A stretch of 64,000 nt of DNA from Daucus carota subsp. sativus (lineage: Eukaryota; Streptophyta; Magnoliopsida; Apiales; Apiaceae): positions 36,087,296 through 36,151,295 of the forward strand of contig NC_030386.2 in the NCBI RefSeq assembly GCF_001625215.2. Reading direction: 5' to 3'. The notes under the pieces are model-generated. The model was given only the letters and a program-made list of their open reading frames with translations, ran no database searches and was not told the origin of the DNA. Numbering within the stretch: position 1 is the first letter of the stretch; every line of letters begins with the position of its first letter. The position numbers were made by a program, and so were the translations under genes. Positions 1-12,376 of the stretch are shown piece by piece.

Positions 1-513
1 TACATTAAAAAGCAACACCTTGCAGAAGAAAGAGGAGATATATGTGAAATCAAATCAAACTTTAGAGTTCCATTTAAAGTTGTCGTAAATTTGTACAAGA
101 TATGTACACTGGTGGATAATAAGTTGGGCTGTGTGCCAAGATGCCCCTCATAATAGTCCTTGCTGTCTGAACATCGCTGCACATTTGACCAACAATCATA
201 CACACACACACATGAGTAATATGAGTATATATCTTGAAATTATTTAGCAGAATTGAAGAGAAAATCTGTGCATGTATAATGCATATCTGTTGGGGAAAGT
301 AATATCAAAGAAATTATATCAGTACAAAAAGTAGAACAAACAACCTCTATTCAGTCATTTTGACACTAAAAGTCAAGATATAGATGTTACTCCCTCCGTC
401 CCCCTCAATTAGTCCTAGTGCCCTAGCTTGTGAATCTGTTATCCCTTTGGCTCATTAATAGCTAAAACTGATATTCTGCATCAGTTAATCTAAATCTCTT
501 ACATATGCGCTAA
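1..513. other. 3' flank of the PRR5-like gene
   Basis: This stretch lies downstream of the PRR5-like stop codon and probably holds its 3'UTR and intergenic DNA. I see no coding exon. A short CTCCCTCCGTCC-type end at about 388-401 resembles one terminus of a Stowaway MITE. I found no matching second end nearby, so it is at most a fragment. Confidence 0.5.
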
Positions 514-3500
514 TTAGCTGCTGTGTTCATCAGTTTTTACTTCTGCAGCTTCAGTCAGCGCCTGACGAACAAATTGCCCTTTTACTCGGGGACGTTGTAC
601 TGCCAGTTTACTTCTGCTTTGATACCGTACCTGGATTAACATTACATGTTAGCTTAGAATGCATATGGCATTTGTATTAACTGTCGCAAATTTAGTTAAT
701 GCTATGAAAAATTCCCACTGGACTTAAAAGTTTATATAATTTTTTGGTATAGCTGACTGTCAAGAGAAAGAAGAAATAAGCATGATCAGCCAGGGAGGGT
801 GAATATCATAACTTCAAGGAGCATATACCTTCTTGTCAAAGCATCTCTCTTTCCGCTTCAGGCGGAATTTAATCAGAGCAGCTTCCCTTTGTATAGAACG
901 TTTCAACTTTTCATCATGAATGAGGTTAGCTTCTTTTGCATCTTCAGCAGCAACCTTAACAAGCTCAAATGCATGGCTAGTGCCAGTGCTTCCATTATTT
1001 ATGATTTCGTAATGTTTTGAAATGCCATTACAGGAACCACCACTCACTTGCTGAAGACTGACAGAAGGCACATGTACTCGATCTTTTGAAAGCTCAGATT
1101 CGTATGACTTAGCACTTTCCATTGGTGGTGAGGCACTGGACACGTTCTGATCCATCAGATACTGTAGTACTTTCGGGGAGTCCCTGATTCCTGGATTTAC
1201 ATAACAATATTTATCTCCTTGGATCGATCGTTCATGGTTGCCAGATGTGTCTGGACACTGCAAAGGTGACTGACTTGATTGTGTGCAGAACAAAGGAGGT
1301 GCCAAGTTATTATAGACATTGCAGACGCGTTCAAAACTTGCACATTTCGCTGTACCAGTGACAGGAATTACTCGTTGAGGGCTCGGAAACTGAATTCCAC
1401 ATCGATCAGAAGTTAGAGATATTGTATTATCATCATGACTATACTCATGGGCTTGAAGAGATGGTTGCTTATCAAAATCAGTTTCATAACCTCTTTGTTG
1501 ATCACAAATGCCATCTGATGACTTACGAAGGGGTTGCAATGTTCTACTACTATAGCTGCATTGAAATTTATACATTAACATGCATACCCATTACCCAGGA
1601 CATATATATATACTGAAGGAAAAAATAATATGTGAAAACTTACGGCGAAAAGGCTGAGACCTCAGACTGTTTCAACAGATGTCCATCATCCTTAACTTGA
1701 TTTAATGAACCTTTAGGGTGAGATAGATTCAAAGACAGCTCGAGGAGAAATGAAGAGTCGAGCTTGTTTAAGCCATAGGTCGGATCTAAGCTTCTGTAGC
1801 TACAATCAGGGTAAGTATCGAATGATCCAATCAAGTCGATAGCTTCTCTAGGAGACTTGTCCTGAACAATGTTGTAATCAAAAGTTTCAGTAGTAAGAAT
1901 CGCATCTTCACATTGGTGATCAGCAGCACTGTCTTGTCTAAACATCAGTACTTCAGAATCTGTTTTGGGAACTGACATTGATCCTGCATACAATCGATGC
2001 ATTTTGCAAGTGTCAGACAGTATTGGACATTTTTACCACTGGCTACATGAAACAACTGAAGATTGTGCGAATTGATTAGAATCAACTTATTACCCTGAGC
2101 TTTGCCATCATGCATCAGTGATTGTTCACCCTCTTTTCCAAGTTCATCTTTCTGCGATATTATGTCACTTGATGGAGATTTCCTCTGTTTTAGTTGGGAG
2201 ATATCGTACTTATGTTCCGGACATGCCTTCTTAGTCCCTGAATTTTGTAAACTGCAAGAGCTCTGCAAGAAATAAAGTGTTCTAGTAAGAGATTGTTCAG
2301 TACATACTATCAAGGACAACATCTATTAGAGCTACCGATTTCGCAAAGATCCATCTTACACAAAAAGTTACTTGAAAGATAAACAATACCTGGGAATTAC
2401 TTCCTTTCTGGATGCATTCTCTGTGTCTCTGAGTAGAACATGCCTCATAACCACTTGAATAATTACTGATAGCATCTTTTTCAGCTGCAGCCTCAACCAT
2501 TTGCTGTGCATCACTTGCAGTTCGCGCTTGGCCACTACTCAACTAACAAGAAACACAGGGAACAATGTCTAATAAGAAGCTGAAAAGTTGCAATGCAGAG
2601 GGGACTAAAATCAGTATACTGTCTGGCAAGATAAAGAAAGCATACAGCTTGTCTCCTCCAAACATGCTGCCATAAGTTGTTCAGCTCATTTTTTCGAATA
2701 GGCTTCATAAGAAAATCAGCCGCGCCTTTTAACATGCAATTATAAACTGTGCTAACCGAATCTTGTGCAGACATCACTACAATATTAGGAAATACATGTT
2801 AGAGTAAACTATTTATTAAGAATATCAAAATAAATCAATGATACCAAACCACAAGCTAGTATGATACTTGATAATATCTTACTTATAACAGGAATATTTC
2901 TGCAGGCTTCATGTTCTGTGACCAAGGATAACAGTGAGAATCCTGAGATCGATGGCACCTCCACTTCAGTCAATATAAGGTCTATGCTGTCTGATTTTCT
3001 ATTCAATATCTCCCATGCTTTGAGGCCATCGGAAAAGGCATCAACTACTCAAACAACAAACAGAAACGACTTGATGAGAAACATTCATATGCAGCTAAAG
3101 CAATACGATGAATATTAACAGGATAGACCAAGGGGAAAAAAGGAAGAAAATGTGCATTGGAGTTGTGCTATATATTACAACTGTTTGATTTAAAGAAGCA
3201 AGCAAGAACTCATAGTTGCATATGTTAAACGAATGTGTAATACACTACTCACTGTAATAGGAATATATAAGCTAATTTATGAAAAGGAACAAGGATCCAC
3301 TAGAACAATCAACGAAAACAAGGATAATCTGGCATTCGAGAGGCCATTCTCTCCACAAAAGATTACTATACTCAGCTCACAGATGCCTCCTGTCTCTTTC
3401 TCACATATCTTTTATCTCAGCCTCATCCTCCTCTGTGCTTTTACGTAATTGCCCCTGGACACTTGTCATTTGTTCAGCTGTGGTGCCACTGCTGCTTTTA

Positions 3501-6500
3501 CTGATTTGCCCTTGCTTAATCTTCTTTTTCCTTGAATACACTAACGGTCCTTTGGCTGCTTCTGAATGTATCACATTACTCCGCCCCCAAAGACTCACCT
3601 TGTCCTCAAGGTGGAAGTTCGGGAATTGATTTGCTATTAAGTCAGCTTCTTCCCAGCTAGCCTCAAAATCTGACAGCCCCTTCCATTTGATCAACACTTC
3701 CAGTATCCTCATATTCCCCTTCGTCAATCTGCGTACTTCTAAGAGTTCCTCCGGTTCAGCCACTAACTCCAACTCTGCATTTAACTGAGGTGGCAAAACA
3801 GGTGATGCAACAGCTGTACCCACAGCTCGTTTAAGCTGTGAGACATGAAAGACCGGGTGTACCCTGCTCTCCTCCGGTAACGCCAATTTGTATGCAGCAC
3901 CTCCAATCTTCTGTAGAACTTGAAAAGGCCCATAATATCTTGGAGCAAGCTTCTCAAACGGCCGTCTGGCCAAGGACTTCTGCCTATACGGCTGAAGTTT
4001 GAGAAACACCCATTCATTTACCTCAAACACCTCTTCCCTGCGGTGTTGATCGGCTGCCTTCTTCATTCGCTGCTGTGCTCTCAACAAACTCAGTTGTAGC
4101 TCATCTAAAATTGCATCTCTTTCCCCCAACATCTCTTCCAAACTACTGATAGCTGTCTGGCCTCTATTCATTCTCAGTACATGAGGTGGATCCCTCCCAT
4201 ACAAGGCCTTAAAAGGACTCATGTTGATCGACACATGTGGTGCGGTATTGTAGGAAAACTCGGCCCAAGCCAGCCACTTTGCCCAAGATTTGGGTTTGGT
4301 ACCCACAAAGCATCTTAAGTATGTCTCTAAGCTCTTGTTAACAATTTCAGTCTGCCCATCTGTTTGGGGATGGTACGAAGTGCTTCTCCTAAGTGCAGTG
4401 CCCTGTAGCTTAAAAAGCTCTCTCCAGAAAATACTCAAAAAAATGCGGTCACGGTCCGACACAATCGATGCCGGAAACCCATGCAACTTGACCACTTCAC
4501 GAATGAATATGGCTGCTACTGAAAAAGCGTCAAAAGGATGCTTCAATCCAATAAAGTGAGCGTATTTAGTTAAACGGTCCACGACCACCAAAACCGTGTT
4601 GTACCCCTGTGATAAAGGCAGCCCTTCTATAAAGTCCATAGTTATATCCTCCCAAACCAATGCCGGCACCGGTAATGGTTGTAACAGTCCAGAGGGTGCT
4701 TGCTGGGACTGTTTGTTCCGCTGACAAATGTCGCAAGCTTGCACATATTTCGTAACATCTTTTCTCATGCCTTTCCAAAACCAATCCTGAGCCAATCGAA
4801 GGTACGTCTTAGTTTCCCCAGCGTGCCCCCCAGTTAAAGAGTCATGATATTCACGCAGTAAGACTAATACAAATTCTGACGATCTGGGAATCATGTACCG
4901 CCCCTTGTATAGCAACTTACCATCCACACAACTGAATGAACTACCCAGCAGTGTTCCTGTATTTAACCTCTCCTTGATAGACTGTATATCGTGATCTGCG
5001 GCAATCTCCTGTTCTAATCGAGACCAGTTTACACAATGGGTTGAAATCAGGGAGTTTAGTACCACTTCTCCCACCTCCTTTCGTGATAATGCATCAGCCA
5101 CTCTGTTGGCGGCCCCCGGCTTAAATTGTATCTCAAAATCGAACCCAAGGAGCTTTGTCATCCACCTTTGGTACTCCGGATTGATTTCACGTTGCTGAGT
5201 CAAGAACCTTAGGCTCTGTTGGTCTGATCGAATCACGAAATGCCTCCCTAGCAAGTAATGCCGCCACTTCTGCACTGCTAGCACAATTGCAATTAACTCC
5301 TTCTCGTACACAGATTTTTGCTGCCCCCTTACTCCCAATAACTTGCTAAAAAATGCTATAGGCCGGTTGGCTTGCATCAGAACCGCGCCAATGCCTTTAC
5401 CGGAAGCATCTGCTTCTAAAACGAATGGCTGCCGAAAATCAGGCAGCCTCAGCACAGGGGGGTTGATAAGAGTTTCCTTTAGTTGTTGAAATGCAGCAGT
5501 TGCCTCTGGACTCCAACCGAAATTATCTTTTCGAAGCTGCTCTGTCAAGGGCTGCGCTATTTGAGCGTAGCAGTGCACAAACTTTCTATAATAACCAGTC
5601 ATGCCCAGAAATCCACGTAACTCTCTCAAGTTTGTTGGAATCGGCCACTCTAAGATGGCTTGTACCTTGTCCTTATCAACCTGCACACCCTCATGAGTTA
5701 TCACATGACCCAAATACCCAATCGACTCCTTCCCAAATTCGCACTTCTTTTGATTTGCATACAACCCATGCTCTGCTAATTTCTCCAGGACAAGGCGGAG
5801 GTGTTCCTTGTGTGGCTCCTTACCCGTGCTATACACCAATATGTCGTCAAAGAACACAAGAACGAACTTCCTCAAAAATGGTCGGAATATGTCGTTCATT
5901 AACGACTGAAATGTAGCCGGCGCATTCATTAATCCAAACGGCATCACCAAAAATTCGTAGTGGCCGTCGTGGGTTCTAAAAGCCGTCTTATGTGTATCCT
6001 CCTCCTTGACTCTAATCTGGTGGTACCCCGCCCTCAAGTCAAGCTTTGAAAACATAGAAGCTCCATTCAACTCGTCCAACAATTCATCTATGACTGGAAT
6101 CGGGTATTTGTCCGAAACAGTCACCTTATTCAAAGCTCTATAATCCACGCAGAATCGCCATGAGCCATCTTTCTTTTTCACCAATAATACGGGGCTGGAG
6201 AACGGGCTAGTGGAGGGCTTAATTATGCCTGCTGCCAACATCTCCTGAATAAGTCTCTCTATCTCATCTTTCTGAGATTGAGGGTAGCGATATGGCCTCA
6301 CACTTACAGGATCACTACCCTCTTTAAGGACAATAGCATGCTCATGTTGCCTTCTCCTAGGCAGGCCTTGGGGTGTATCAAAGACCTGAATAAAATCTTG
6401 AATGGTACTGTTGAGAAATTCAGGAGGGTCACCCAAACTGCTGTGGTTACCCTGAACTGCCACTTCCATGCGTGTGCACTCTACTAAATAACCCCCTTCT

Positions 6501-9493
6501 TCTTTGCGGATCAGCTTACGCATGGCCCTTAAAGAAACTTGAGAACGAATTAAAGTTGGGTTTCCTACCAAAGTAATAGGTTCCCCTTGAAATTCATACT
6601 TCATAACTTGTTTCTTCCAATCGGTCGTGACAATACCCAAGGTCTGCAGCCATTGCACTCCCAATATGACATCTGAACTGCCCAAGCCAAGTGGAAGAAA
6701 ATCTGAAATAATCTCCACTCCCCCTTCTAATTTCAGTGGCACATTCCTACACATACCCTCCCCTTTAACAGCATCTCCATTACCCAACGAAACAGCGAAA
6801 CTACCTGCCTTATCCACCTTCAAACCAGCCGCCCGCACCACCTCCAATGAAACGAAATTGTGGGTTGCCCCAGGGTCGATCAACACTATCACTTCATAAT
6901 CCCCGATAACCCCTTTGAGTTTCATCGTCTGCGGATTGGACAGCCCTATTACAGAGTTCAATGAAACCTCTGTAATCACCTCCGCAGCAGAGTCTGTTAC
7001 AGCGTCCCCCTCATCAGCCTCAACACTCTCGTCCTCCTCCTCAATTAACAACACACTCAGTTCCTTCTTTCGGCAACGATGCCCAAGCACCCACTTAGCA
7101 TCACATCTATAACATAACCCCTTGGCACGTTTTTCCTGGAGCTCTTTTTCCGTTAAGCGCTTCACTTCCCCTGTTGAAGACGCTGATCCTGTTGGCTTGG
7201 GTGATTGTACTGAGCCTTGCGACTCACTTAGGCTCGAACTCCACCCTCGCCCCACTGGAGGACTAGTAGATGTCCCATAAGACAAGCTGGATGTCTGCGG
7301 GGGACTTCGGTTGAAATTGCTCAACACCCCAGTACGCACGGACCCCAATCCTTGCCTCCTCAGACCCATTGCGCGATTCTTTTCCTCAATGCGCACAGCC
7401 AATTCCATGGCTTGCTCTAAACTGATAGGGTTTAGTAGGCGGACCTCCATCTTAATTTCTTCCTTCAGCCCATTAACGAATTGCCCCAACAACATGTCTT
7501 CCGAGATTCGTTCGAGAGGAGAAGCAGTCTCAATGAACTTACGACGGTACTCTTGTACCGTAGTGGTTTGAGCAGTAGAGAGCCATTGCTCATAGAGAGA
7601 CCCACCACTAACAGGCCTGAATTGTCGCAGCATAAACATCTTTAAATCATCCCATCGCCGTATCGGATGCCTCTTATTCTCCCACTGGTACCAACGTAAC
7701 GCATCTCCTTCTAATGCCACCGCCACAGCCTCCAACATCTCCTCCTCGGTAAGTCTGTAGAAGGCAAAATAGCGCTCAACCCGCAACACCCAACCATCTG
7801 GATCCCCTCCATCAAAGATGGGCATATCTAGTTTACGAAACCTCCAATTTCCAGATCCACCGCCTATACCATGTCCCCCCATTCCACCTTGGCCTCCCCC
7901 ACCGTTACCCCCAACAACAGTCCCATGCTCGAACCCGCCCGGAGGTCGGTTGATACTCGGCTCGCCCCTTTCATGGGACCCCATCGGAAACGACTGAATC
8001 TCTAACAGGGTGTTACGCATCTCCGATTGAAACTTCGTTTGCTCATTCCGGAGAGAGTGGATGAGAGACTCATGATACTCCCGGCTGCGATTGATACGCC
8101 CCTCCAAACGCGCCGCCAACGCCTCAACTTCCGTACCCAACTGTTTAGTGGCTAGGGTTTGGCCTTCAATAAGGACATCAGTGAACGACAGCCGCATGGC
8201 TTCCATGGCCTTCTCCACCGACTTAGACACCAGATCCGTAACCGAGTCGGCCAGATCTGTCAAACGCTCCTCTAGGGTTTCGACCCGTTGTGTGACGCTC
8301 GGAGGCCCCATAGGATGTAGGCTCTGATACCACTTTGTAATACACTACTCACTGTAATAGGAATATATAAGCTAATTTATGAAAAGGAACAAGGATCCAC
8401 TAGAACAATCAACGAAAACAAGGATAATCTGGCATTCGAGAGGCCATTCTCTCCACAAAAGATTACTATACTCAGCTCACAGATGCCTCCTGTCTCTTTC
8501 TCACATATCTTTTATCTCAGCCTCATCCTCCTCTGTGCTTTTACGTAATTGCCCCTGGACACTTGTCATTTGTTCAGCTGTGGTGCCACTGCTGCTTTTA
8601 CTGATTTGCCCTTGCTTAATCTTCTTTTTCCTTGAATACACTAACGGTCCTTTGGCTGCTTCTGAATGTATCACAGAATGCAATTGAAAGGGTTGAGAAA
8701 ACAATGGTCAGGGCTATATTTCATCATAAATTGTTGAAGACTCTTGCGATGTTCTTGAAATTAAACAGGTCTACAGAATTTCAGATACAATAACACTGTA
8801 ACACGTTTACAATCTTATCGTAGTTGATACCCCTCTTCTAGTCTTCTATCTGTAACAAGAGTCTCGGAGAATTTAAATTTTGCAACTGAATGTTGCCAAG
8901 AATCTTCTCATTTTACAAGAGCAAGCCAATGTCCAGGTAATAAGATTTTGCCATGAATAGAACCACATAAAATTTTCATTTTAACATTCCCAGCAGTTAG
9001 TTTCATTTAAAAATCTCATCAATCCCACCAAAAACACACCTTAAAACAACTGCAACCCACCTTAAACACATCAAGTTCTAACTCTTAAGCAATTCCAGCT
9101 CTGTCAAGGATAATCTAAAAGTATAACCAAGAAGCAACCATAGAACAACTTGAAAAGTAACATGTTCATCAAATATCAGACACACACAAACCTTAAAAAA
9201 CCTCTTACTTTCACAAAACCAAAAGTTTACCAACTTAACACACATTAGAAAAGTGAAAATCCAAGAAAACAAGGGCTACCTTTATAACTACATTTCTTAA
9301 GAAGAGCAGTGATAATATGTCTGGTAGAATCATCAGCTTCAACCAACAACACTCTCAATTCCATCTTTGTTAGAAATTTTTCCCACCTTAAAACCATATC
9401 TTCTGCTCCTTCTTCTTTCACTTCTTCTACATTCTTCATCTCTGTCTCTCTGCTTTGCACCACTCTTTCTTTCACTGTCACCATTTTCTTCAT
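514..9493 (-). CDS. PRR5: PRR5-type pseudo-response regulator (clock repressor)
   Basis: Eight coding exons join in phase to 671 aa: 9493-9280, 3047-2883, 2776-2646, 2542-2390, 2262-2094, 1983-1644, 1555-829 and 630-514. Residues about 46-163 form a receiver-like domain ([13 protein letters not shown], then [12 protein letters not shown]), in which the phospho-accepting Asp is Glu (E99), the mark of pseudo-response regulators. A LELSLNL EAR-type motif lies near residue 360. A CCT domain at about 612-657 is split by the last intron. Family knowledge: PRR5/7/9 repress CCA1/LHY in the nucleus, recruiting TOPLESS through the EAR motif and binding DNA through CCT. The IDLIGSF and SAFSPY-type stretches favour PRR5 over PRR7 or TOC1. 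Odd points: intron 1 is 6.2 kb because of a chromovirus insertion, and CCT reads [11 protein letters not shown] where SRKKLAEQRPR is usual. The start is the first ATG of the exon-1 frame that fits; a second ATG three codons on is also possible. Confidence 0.9.
3236..3575 (-). repeat. 3' LTR of the chromovirus (340 bp)
   Basis: Direct repeat of 8336-8675 at an exact offset of 5100 bp, starting TGTAATACA and ending GTATCACA on the plus strand. Because the element reads on the minus strand this is its 3' LTR. It also encodes the last 57 or so residues of the polyprotein, whose stop lies at 3401. Confidence 0.96.
3401..8311 (-). CDS. Chromovirus gag-pol polyprotein (1636 aa, intact)
   Basis: A single open frame encodes gag (capsid-like region near residues 160-330), a CCHC-type zinc knuckle ([14 protein letters not shown], about 400), aspartic protease ([11 protein letters not shown], about 477), reverse transcriptase (FFDDILVYS, about 820), RNase H ([13 protein letters not shown], about 965), integrase with an HHCC finger (about 1155-1195) and DDE core from about 1222, and a C-terminal chromodomain ([16 protein letters not shown], about 1540-1556). 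The integrase-before-chromodomain order identifies a plant Ty3/gypsy chromovirus. The ATG lies 9 nt beyond the primer-binding site. No stop or frameshift interrupts it. The tail runs about 175 nt into the 3' LTR, so the LTR sets the C-terminus. Confidence 0.95.
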   Translation of the reverse strand: MGPPSVTQRVETLEERLTDLADSVTDLVSKSVEKAMEAMRLSFTDVLIEGQTLATKQLGTEVEALAARLEGRINRSREYHESLIHSLRNEQTKFQSEMRNTLLEIQSFPMGSHERGEPSINRPPGGFEHGTVVGGNGGGGQGGMGGHGIGGGSGNWRFRKLDMPIFDGGDPDGWVLRVERYFAFYRLTEEEMLEAVAVALEGDALRWYQWENKRHPIRRWDDLKMFMLRQFRPVSGGSLYEQWLSTAQTTTVQEYRRKFIETASPLERISEDMLLGQFVNGLKEEIKMEVRLLNPISLEQAMELAVRIEEKNRAMGLRRQGLGSVRTGVLSNFNRSPPQTSSLSYGTSTSPPVGRGWSSSLSESQGSVQSPKPTGSASSTGEVKRLTEKELQEKRAKGLCYRCDAKWVLGHRCRKKELSVLLIEEEDESVEADEGDAVTDSAAEVITEVSLNSVIGLSNPQTMKLKGVIGDYEVIVLIDPGATHNFVSLEVVRAAGLKVDKAGSFAVSLGNGDAVKGEGMCRNVPLKLEGGVEIISDFLPLGLGSSDVILGVQWLQTLGIVTTDWKKQVMKYEFQGEPITLVGNPTLIRSQVSLRAMRKLIRKEEGGYLVECTRMEVAVQGNHSSLGDPPEFLNSTIQDFIQVFDTPQGLPRRRQHEHAIVLKEGSDPVSVRPYRYPQSQKDEIERLIQEMLAAGIIKPSTSPFSSPVLLVKKKDGSWRFCVDYRALNKVTVSDKYPIPVIDELLDELNGASMFSKLDLRAGYHQIRVKEEDTHKTAFRTHDGHYEFLVMPFGLMNAPATFQSLMNDIFRPFLRKFVLVFFDDILVYSTGKEPHKEHLRLVLEKLAEHGLYANQKKCEFGKESIGYLGHVITHEGVQVDKDKVQAILEWPIPTNLRELRGFLGMTGYYRKFVHCYAQIAQPLTEQLRKDNFGWSPEATAAFQQLKETLINPPVLRLPDFRQPFVLEADASGKGIGAVLMQANRPIAFFSKLLGVRGQQKSVYEKELIAIVLAVQKWRHYLLGRHFVIRSDQQSLRFLTQQREINPEYQRWMTKLLGFDFEIQFKPGAANRVADALSRKEVGEVVLNSLISTHCVNWSRLEQEIAADHDIQSIKERLNTGTLLGSSFSCVDGKLLYKGRYMIPRSSEFVLVLLREYHDSLTGGHAGETKTYLRLAQDWFWKGMRKDVTKYVQACDICQRNKQSQQAPSGLLQPLPVPALVWEDITMDFIEGLPLSQGYNTVLVVVDRLTKYAHFIGLKHPFDAFSVAAIFIREVVKLHGFPASIVSDRDRIFLSIFWRELFKLQGTALRRSTSYHPQTDGQTEIVNKSLETYLRCFVGTKPKSWAKWLAWAEFSYNTAPHVSINMSPFKALYGRDPPHVLRMNRGQTAISSLEEMLGERDAILDELQLSLLRAQQRMKKAADQHRREEVFEVNEWVFLKLQPYRQKSLARRPFEKLAPRYYGPFQVLQKIGGAAYKLALPEESRVHPVFHVSQLKRAVGTAVASPVLPPQLNAELELVAEPEELLEVRRLTKGNMRILEVLIKWKGLSDFEASWEEADLIANQFPNFHLEDKVSLWGRSNVIHSEAAKGPLVYSRKKKIKQGQISKSSSGTTAEQMTSVQGQLRKSTEEDEAEIKDM
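3576..3591 (-). other. Polypurine tract of the chromovirus
   Basis: Read on the minus strand, a TTTGGGGGCGGAG purine run directly abuts the 3' LTR. This is the expected primer for plus-strand DNA synthesis. Confidence 0.75.
8321..8332 (-). other. Primer-binding site (initiator Met tRNA)
   Basis: On the minus strand TGGTATCAGAGC begins three bases after the 5' LTR. This is the standard plant initiator-Met-tRNA primer site of chromoviruses and copia elements. Confidence 0.92.
8336..8675 (-). repeat. 5' LTR of the chromovirus (340 bp)
   Basis: Matches 3236-3575 base for base as far as I can read. It holds the element's promoter and lies about 0.6 kb downstream of PRR5 exon 1 in the sense direction. 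Confidence 0.96.
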
Positions 9494-9750
9494 ATAGCTA
9501 ATGTACACAAAAGTATTTAGGAGTATATAGAACACGGAATAGTGGTGGTCTTCTTGATTCACTCAAACAGCTGCAGAATAATACACTACAGTGGTAGCAC
9601 AAGTTCAGACCATAATAATGAGAGTTGTTTTTGTTTCTACTTTTTCTTATGTGTGAATTGTGATGATATTTATTTAAAAGTATGGATTGAAAGAGCTTAA
9701 CAAAATCAATATATATAAAAAAAAAAAAAGAGCTTAACAAAACCATGTGC

Positions 9751-9759
9751 AGATATTTT
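9751..9759 (-). promoter_or_regulatory. Evening element upstream of PRR5
   Basis: Read on the minus strand this is AAAATATCT, an exact evening element about 258 bp upstream of the PRR5 ATG. Family knowledge: CCA1/LHY and RVE8-type MYB factors bind this motif and give PRR5 its afternoon peak. Position, strand and gene identity fit that role, but a 9-mer in AT-rich DNA can also occur by chance. Confidence 0.6.
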
Positions 9760-11146
9760 TCTTCGTTTTTCTCAACTAGTGTAGATATGTTCTCACTAAA
9801 TAAACCGCTACCTTCATATTATACAGTTTTTTTACATAATGTATATAAAATCAAATCACACACTAACACGATGTTTAAGATGTACACATATTTTATCTAT
9901 AAAATATATCATGACAAATATGTTTAGAGTTTCGAGAAAGAAGGATGTTCAGGAAGGAATTAGAGGTTTAATTATCTGGATTATTTAATATAAGTGTATT
10001 AGTAAGCGGATTGAAATTGCGAGTCAGATTTGAAAAATTAATTTTCAAAAATTTATTTGAAAAAAGACTTTTTGAATTAAAGAATTGATATGCGCCAAAT
10101 TAGAATTTTAATTACGCAATTATTTAGTAAACTGTTTCACACAAAATACATACTCCCTCCGTCCCATTTTAGTTGTCACATTTGGTATTGTTATTCAAAA
10201 TATTTACTCTAATTAATTTATTAAACAATTAATTCAAATTAATTCAATATATCAACAGTCAAAGAGGGCTATACTTAAATGCTTGACCTCAAATTTTTAC
10301 AATAAAATAATCTTTAAAATCTTGACTTGATTATAAAAACAGTCTTTCTAATGTGTGCTCAAGGGCACACAATAAACACCAATTCAAAATGACTTTTTTT
10401 ATTGGTGGAATTGGTGCAAATGCATGGGGCATCAACATTTATTATCCATCCACCAATCAAAATTAGTATTCTCATAGGAGTTAGTGATTATTGTGTGAAC
10501 ATAGACACATCATAGAAACTTCGTTATAAAAATTTAATATTTAAAAATTAATCCGGACATAAGCAAGTCAAGATCTTTTTACGAGTTTTGAAATAAGTTG
10601 ATTGTCGTACTCTGCTTTACAGGAGAATGAATGGCTGAAACTGAGGTGGTATCATCAGAAAGTAAAAGAGTCCGTTGGATGGCTGAAATTTGTTTGAGTG
10701 AAGCATCAAATATGACACCACTGGATGTCCACCATAACTACCGATATTTTTAAACCGCGAATTTAAAAATTAGCCTAGATATTTCACTACTTTAGTGGAC
10801 CCCGCAAGATTAACAACAGGATAGTGTGGCAACAGGTGTGTGGACGTCCTGCTTTGACGAAGACTGTTACGACACGTGTAAACACCACTCCAGATGGTTG
10901 AAATTTGTGGCTTTTTAAACTTCCAAACATATTTATCCGATTATCCATTTCTCACGCAATTATAGGACATTAATCGAGGTTTTATTTCAAAAATGTTAAA
11001 ATTAAAAATCAAACAATTATAAAATTATATATATACTATAATTTTATCAATTTTAATTCAGATGATAATAGTTGTCCTATGTATCAACATAAATCAATCT
11101 AATTAAAGATTCCAAGTAATATCATTATTTTGTAATAAAATTTGTA

Positions 11147-11281
11147 TTTTTTTTAACGTGAGAATCCGCGACAGACTCTGGGCCAGAAGATACAATCACA
11201 AATTCTCTTTTTTGGGAGTCGAACCTGATCAAGAGAATACAATCCTCCTCTTTTAACCAGCCGAACCAACTTTTGCAGGCT
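11147..11281 (-). mobile_element. tRNA-derived SINE
   Basis: On the minus strand a Pol III promoter is visible: A-box-like TGGTTCGGCTGG (11257-11268) and an exact B box GGTTCGACTCC within 11214-11225, spaced as in a tRNA. The copy ends in a short A run (plus-strand T run, 11147-11154). Near-duplicate flanks AAATTTGTATTT (from about 11138) and AAATTTTGTATTT (11282-11294) look like a target-site duplication. Length about 135 bp. Confidence 0.75.
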
Positions 11282-12376
11282 AAATTTTGTATTTGATAGC
11301 ATCAGTTTTTTATTTGATTTGATGGCACTAATTTCAATTTTTATGTATTAGGTAAATTTTGCTTATAGATTTTATTGAAAATTATTTATTATCAGAACTT
11401 AAATGTGTTAGAAATAATTTAGTTCATGGGTATTTCGAATTTTGTGGAATTCCTTTCAAGCTTTTATGTATTAAGTAAATTTTGCTTATACATTTTATTG
11501 AATATTATATATCATTTGAACTTAAATGCAAAATTTAGTTCTATGGGTTATTTGAAATTCTGTGGAATTCCTTTCCACTATTTTCTATTATAAATTTTTT
11601 GAAAGTTTAAATTAAATTTTGGTTACTTAAAACCACAATGGAATTACTTTTAATATAAGTGAAATCAAGAAAAAGATGTAAGATAATTAGAAATAATTAT
11701 AAATAATTAACTAAAATAGAGCTTATGAAAAAGCGACAAAGTCGAATTCAAATATAAACTCGTTGCGTGACAATTGACAATTTGACATTGAGTCACTTGT
11801 GATCCATTTTATGATCCACAGAATCACACACATTGCAATTGTTTAGCCACAGGCCAAATACTGATAAAAATCGGCTTTTGAATAATTTAGTTTTATTTAA
11901 AAAAGAAGTTTTTTTGTCATATCATTTAGTTTTATTCTTAAATAAAAAAGAGGCTTATTTTGTCAGGGAAAAAAAAGGTTGAATAAAAACACTGGTTCAA
12001 CGTCGATTTAATAATAAATAAAAATAAAAGGTGTGAATAAAGATAATCAAACAGGTGGCAATCATTTATACTGTATTATTATAATTTGAGAAAAGCATAT
12101 GCAAAAATATATAGGGAAATCTACAAAACTACCTACCTTTTCTTTTATTGTTTTCAAAAATACTACCTTCCAGAATTATTTTTAAAAATACCTTTTCATA
12201 AAAAAAAATTCAAAAATACTGTTTGCAACTTTTGCAACCTCATTTGCAACTACAGGCGGCGCCAGCCGTGTTGCAACCTCTTTTGCAACTTCATATGCAG
12301 CTGAATTCCTGATTTCAAGTTCCAGTTTTCAAATGTCATTTTCGACCTCATTTTCGGGATCGATATATATATATAT

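Larger units (their letters stand above)
3231..8680 (-). mobile_element. Complete Ty3/gypsy chromovirus in PRR5 intron 1
   Basis: A full-length LTR retrotransposon spans 3236-8675 and is flanked by a perfect 5-bp target duplication GAATG (3231-3235 and 8676-8680). Two 340-bp LTRs begin TG and end CA and show no difference by eye. An initiator-Met tRNA primer site, an intact 1636-codon gag-pol and a polypurine tract are all present, so this copy looks recently inserted and possibly still autonomous. It lies in the same orientation as PRR5, inside its first intron. Without it the intron would be about 0.8 kb. Confidence 0.96.
9494..12113. other. PRR5 upstream region and intergenic DNA
   Basis: AT-rich flank with no ORF that resembles a gene. 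It contains an evening element close to PRR5, a CACGTG G-box at 10873-10878 about 1.4 kb upstream, a lone Stowaway-like end (TACTCCCTCCGTCC) at 10151-10164 without a visible partner, and a tRNA-derived SINE at 11147-11281. Confidence 0.5.
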
